A DNA stretch of 64,000 bases from Paragordius varius (lineage: Eukaryota; Nematomorpha): positions 5,146,001 to 5,210,000 of the forward strand of contig OZ176056.1 of NCBI GenBank assembly GCA_964247055.1, read 5' to 3'. The notes under the pieces are model-generated. The model searched no databases, was not told where the DNA came from, and saw nothing but the letters and a program-made list of their open reading frames with translations. Below are positions 53,501 through 59,500 of this stretch, piece by piece. Both the position numbers and the translations under genes were made by a program. Within the stretch, counting starts at the first letter, position 1. The number at the start of each line of letters is the position of its first letter.

Positions 53501-56500
53501 ATTGCGTTCACTGGTTTTCCGGAAACAGATCACAAAGTTACATGAGAAATCAGTTTTTAGCGGGTAGCTCCTTACCCAGCAGCTATCATCAAAGAAACGC
53601 CTGACTAAAATTTTTGCCTTTCAACAGGGAATACGTGTAATCCATATAAAATTTTTACTGTCTCATACCTAGGGCGAAAAATAGATTTAAAAAATTATTT
53701 TTGTGGACTTTGTTTTTTGAAAAAAATGGCATTCTAAATCAAAAAAGTGACTCGACTATGTTCGGCGCAATCGAAAATAAGTAAACAGAAATCATATTTG
53801 AAATTGAATGGTCCAACACGTTCTCCGGAAAATTGTCTCAAAGACACGATTTTTGTGGACTTCTGTTTTCAAAAAAAACCGTTTTTCACACGGGGTGGGC
53901 CCGAAATGGGGGCCTAATTCAAAAAAAGGACGAAGCTATTGTCGGGGCATTCATTAATGATTATATTTTCGAAGTTTGGATTTGAATGGGTCTACCGGTT
54001 TTCCGGTACCAGATCACAAAGCCAGCATTTTCCATTATAAATATATAGATATATAATGATATTTTTTAAAATGAAACACATAGCTTTCACTAAGAATATT
54101 TAGTATGATCTGCCAAATTTCCGTTTTTTTCATATGGAAATTATTATTACAAGAGTGTAATTTTATTGTATCACTCCTAAGGCCCAAAAAGCAGCATGAG
54201 CATTTTAATATTTACCTATCAATATATATATATATATATATATTGATCAGGATATTTTTTGTGTGTAGTGTGTATATAATATTTCAAAAGTATAATTAAC
54301 ATTTTTTAATCATATGGTTTATACGGATAAATTTTTATACACATTAATTTTTTCATGATTAAACATCACATCACAAACTGATAATACATAGTTTCTTTCA
54401 TTTTAAAATACCTTTTTTATGATATTTAATTTAATGTTTTAAGTTCAAAAGTATTTACCCTTCTCTTTTGGATTATCTGCAAAAGAGGACACAGTTGAAC
54501 CTAGGGATTCTTTAGAGGTTGAATATTCACCACGCTTTTCAAAGGCCCTTCCCATAGCAATCAACACTCCACCCAAAATTTTTAAAGTTGGTTTAACTAT
54601 TGTGTCTCCCCTGTTGTTGGACGAGATGGTATTGAGATCAAGTTTTTTATCCATGGTAACGACGTTATTATTCGCTAAAGTTTTTAATATACTTTCTTTG
54701 TTTTTACCTGATTGCTGATGTATCGGACTTATATGTTCGGCTATAGAGGTAAGGGATGAAAAGGGTTTATTTAATGCCCTCAAATTATTGTTGTTGTTTT
54801 TGGCCCCGTTAGCATTTAAATTGCTGCGATTCCGACCTAGATCATTTTCAATTGTAAAGGCATTTAATTTTGGACACACATTTTGACTATCAGTACCATA
54901 TGTTTCATGACTATAGTTATCATTAACTGTGTTTGCCCGTTGAAATTTACTTCGTCGTACATTAACTGCTACATATTAATAGAGAAAATCTGTATGATCA
55001 AAAAATTATACAGGAATTATAAAGGTTTTACTTTTAGCCAATTTAGATTCATATGGTTTCTCCAATGGATTACGAAACTCTTGTAATCTATTTTCCGCCA
55101 AAACCATTTTATCTATGTCTTCATTTAAGGACGAATGATATATGGGTTTATCTAATTTAATATGATATTAAAGATAAAATATGTATTAATCATGTAAACA
55201 CTTGGCTAATATATCTATAGCTCTGTTTATAAATTATGTTTAGCTACATTGACCTTTGTTGAAATATTGAGAGAAATCATTTAAATTATAGTATAAAATT
55301 TAACAAAATAATTAAAAACCACCTAGGCTTGTTATCGAAAGAAAAATGAAGACTTTGGGAAGAAAATGTTTTGCAGAACATAATGCATATGGTTTAAATT
55401 GAAAATTGTACCATTTTAAATGGTATAATGAATAGAATAGGTATTATAAATACAAAATCGTAAACAGTTAATATATCCGAATCTGTTACCATATATATGT
55501 CAACATTATAAAATTCGATCAAAATATTAAGTCCTGCGGATTTATAATGTATATTTTTTGGTATTTGTCGTTAAACTGTTTTTCAGTTTAAAGGGGTGAG
55601 AATCAGAGGCATGGACGCATTCTTAACCTTTGAAACTCCATACAAACAAAATAATGATATATGACATTCATATAGAATATTGTCAAATAATTTTAATAAC
55701 TTGAAATAAACGCAAGAAAATTGATTGGCTATACGACTCAAAAATCTCTTATTATTAGATTGGAATAAAAGAACATCGCCGCTTAGAATATAAATATAAA
55801 AAATAACTTTTTTCTCTTGTACGGCTAGTTAGAGGCATGGAATTTACATAAATCGGATTAATTGAACCGTAAGAGCTATTGGAAGATATACTGTGCTTGT
55901 ATAAATCACCATTTTTTTGACAGCCATAACCATGTTTAATCGTTTCATTTTGGTTTTTGTTTGAGAAAGTGGAATCTATGCTAGTCCTCTCATATTTATA
56001 CCAATCATCATCAATATTGTAGTGTGGAAAAATGTTACGAATAGCTTGAATCAATCTTCCCCATATCCTATTACTGCATGAAGTGTTTGACTTGGAATCA
56101 TGATGAAATGCGCTCATAGAATTCGATCTTGGCCGTTCCTCTATGTTTTTGGGCAAACCAACATTTTTCAATTTATACGATTTCTCTTGTTGTTGTGTTT
56201 TATCATTATTATTGCTGATGGTATGTAAATGGTATTCGCCCAGTTTCCAATCTGTTTTAAGCAAGTTAGGATTGTGAATATGTTTATGTTCATGGTGAGA
56301 TTGACCTTTCCGATGAAAAAATCCAGGAGTCAAAATCATATGGGAAGTAGTGCCTGTAAACAATATATTTTATGTGTAGTAACATCCTGAAAAGTTATTT
56401 TGATTAAAAAAAATGTCATCTCAAGGGGTTACGATTCTCACATAACTGTATTCCCGGAAATAATCATATTTTCTAATGACATATGTTTACTGATAACATT

Positions 56501-59500
56501 CCACCAAATAATAAATTATTTTAATGCCTACTTTTATTAGATTTCTGACGAAACTTTTCTACATCTTACATTTATAATTCATGGATAAAATTTTTGCTAA
56601 TAAAAATATCAACCGTAATGATTTTAAATATTATTAAAACACTTGTTTAAATTCTCTCTTTAAATTTAGAGGTCATTTGTGTTTAAAAAATCCATAAAAC
56701 TGATTTTCAGCAACCTATGAGATTAGTATTATAAACTTATTTTATTTAATGTGTATGTAAAGCAAATCGTTAAATAATACATATATGATTATGGTATATA
56801 TATAAGTAGGTCCAAAATGCGAAAATGGGTTTAGATTATATTTTTATGCATAATGATGGCAAAAACATTCAAATAAACCACCTTTTTTAATTAATTAGAT
56901 TTAGTATAATTAGCATAACCGAAATAAACATTATTTTTAAAATGATGAATATTCACCATTTGATGAATTCATATTTGCACGAATGTTTTAAAATACTCAA
57001 TTAAATATAGGCATCTATACCAAAAAAATAGTATATATTTTTATACCCAAGTGATCTAATGATGTAAATTCGAGTTATATTAAAAAGGGTATACTTAAAA
57101 GATTCATTTAAATAATAAATTTATTTATATGCCTAACTTATTAAGTTTTAAAACTTATTTTTTTATATATATTTGACTCTTTTAGATCAAATTTTCCCAA
57201 ATCGAAATTTCAATATTATTTAAACTACATTATGAACCAACATATATCACACATAATTTAATTATATCAAATCGATTATAATTAAAAATATAAATAAAAG
57301 GATTTTTTGGCCAATAATCGAAAAATTACCTATTTTAAGAATGATACGTATGCAATCTATGTAGAATATGATGAGTTCAAAAAACGTTATCTAGGTGTTT
57401 TATTTTTAATTAGGAAATCAATAATTACTAGCTTTGTATTTGAATTGTCATATCAATTGTGCATGACAATATGTAATTTTACATGTAAAGCATAGAAATC
57501 AAGTGTACAAAAAATATTTGTTTAAAAAGTCTTAATTTCTAAAAAAAATATTTTAAAAACACAGAATATCCTAGTTCTGGCTTATGAAAATAATCATCTA
57601 GATCCGGACCCTTGATTAAATTAATTCCAAAGGGATTTCTTAATTATGCTCATTAAAAATTTACTACGCTACATACCGGGTAATTAATCCAAACTCCGTC
57701 GGTAAAAATAAGCATATTCAGAAGTAAAACTGTTTCTTCTCAATGATAAAATAACCTATACATATTTGTTAAATTATAGTCATAATTGCTTTATAGAGAA
57801 AACATTCCGATTCCGATTTTAAATGACATTAAGGTACTAATACCATGTATACCAACTTTACTACGAGATAACGTCCACTACGAGGACGATTTTGATACGA
57901 ACCCCATTTTGTTCATCTGACATACTACAAATTTACACATTTTTCTTTTTTTTCATTCAGTAACCATGTTATTGGTCTTGAAAGAATTTGCGATGCTTTT
58001 AATATTTCATCAGAAAAAGGCGGTTAGCGTCATGCTGGTAAAAACGCATGAAAACATGCTCCAATGTAAAACATGTTTTGAAAAGTTTTGAAATGTCCTT
58101 AATATGAAATAGAGTAGGTACTCCGGTAGAACATAGCGGCCAAGATTATATCAAACATTGTATGATAAAACAACTCACGCCAACTGGCAAGAACACATCA
58201 CAAAAAACAACAGAAGATTTTTAAGCACATCAAAGACCAATCAACTCGATAAATGGGTCTTACACAATTTAAATAGATTAAGCCAAAATCGGAAATACGT
58301 ACTGCTTCAACGTAACGAAAGAAACATATCTTCGAATTAGACAGTAGATAGGAAGTGGATTTATTTTGTAAATTCAAAAAATTATGGCTTAGGGATTAAA
58401 CGCTTCGGAAAAAGACCATGCTTTGTGTCTGATTCCAGAGCGGTATTGATATTATCAAGCTTTGAAACCCGAAAATGTTAATACACGCTATCGCCATTAA
58501 GCGATTAAATAAACCGTGAATTTATGCACAAATGATGGGAATAAGCCAGTCATGGCAAAGTTAATTTACTACATACCAATGCTCCGTCTCACACAGCCAA
58601 ATCAGTAAAAACCATGATGGGAAATTCTTACACAAATACTCCGTATTCTCCTGGCCTGCATCAATGGACATCCTCGCAGAGCAGCAGTTCAATTATTTTA
58701 AAGAGGTTGAAAAATGTCTTGACAAAAAGTTTGCCGCAAATGAAAATCGGCTTTTCTAACATGGCATTCATAATCTATTTGACGCAAAAACAGTTTTTGA
58801 TCTTTAAGCATCTAAATCATAGCGTAAGGGAAATTCTTTTTATATAATAAATTGCTAGATTTTTATCTAATGTCAATAAGATACCATATACCAATAATCC
58901 ATTTTTTATAAATAATACGAACAATCTAATAAATAAAAACACACAAGTTCGGTTAGACTCACATTAAATAATTTGATTTATTTTGATTGTTATTAATTGT
59001 TTAGGTAGGACGGAAGTCTCTTGGGTGTATATGCTGGAGTTCGAAGCCCGAAAGAGCAATTTTAGCATAATCGCTGTCTGCCCAAGATGGATGAATTAAG
59101 CTTTCACTGGTCCTGATATAACTTAAGCCAGGGCTTCTTAAACTTTTGTGAGTTGCGACCCCATTTATGATCGCAAATTTCATGGCGACCCCAATAAATA
59201 TAAAAGAAAAATAAATTAATATTTTTTGATTATATATTTATAAACAATATACATATGCATATGAAAATATATAAATTTAGAATTCGATTTGAAACATAAA
59301 AAATCATAAATTAAAATTTGCACAAATATTCCGATTATTATAATATATTGTATAAATTTATTATGAATCAGAGATGTTATAGAAATATAAAAAATGTAGA
59401 TTTATTTTTGTCAATTTCTTGAAATCGAAATAACCCTGATAATATTATCAACAAAATTTCTAAGTGTTATTTGAAAGAAACTATATAAACATTTTGATTT

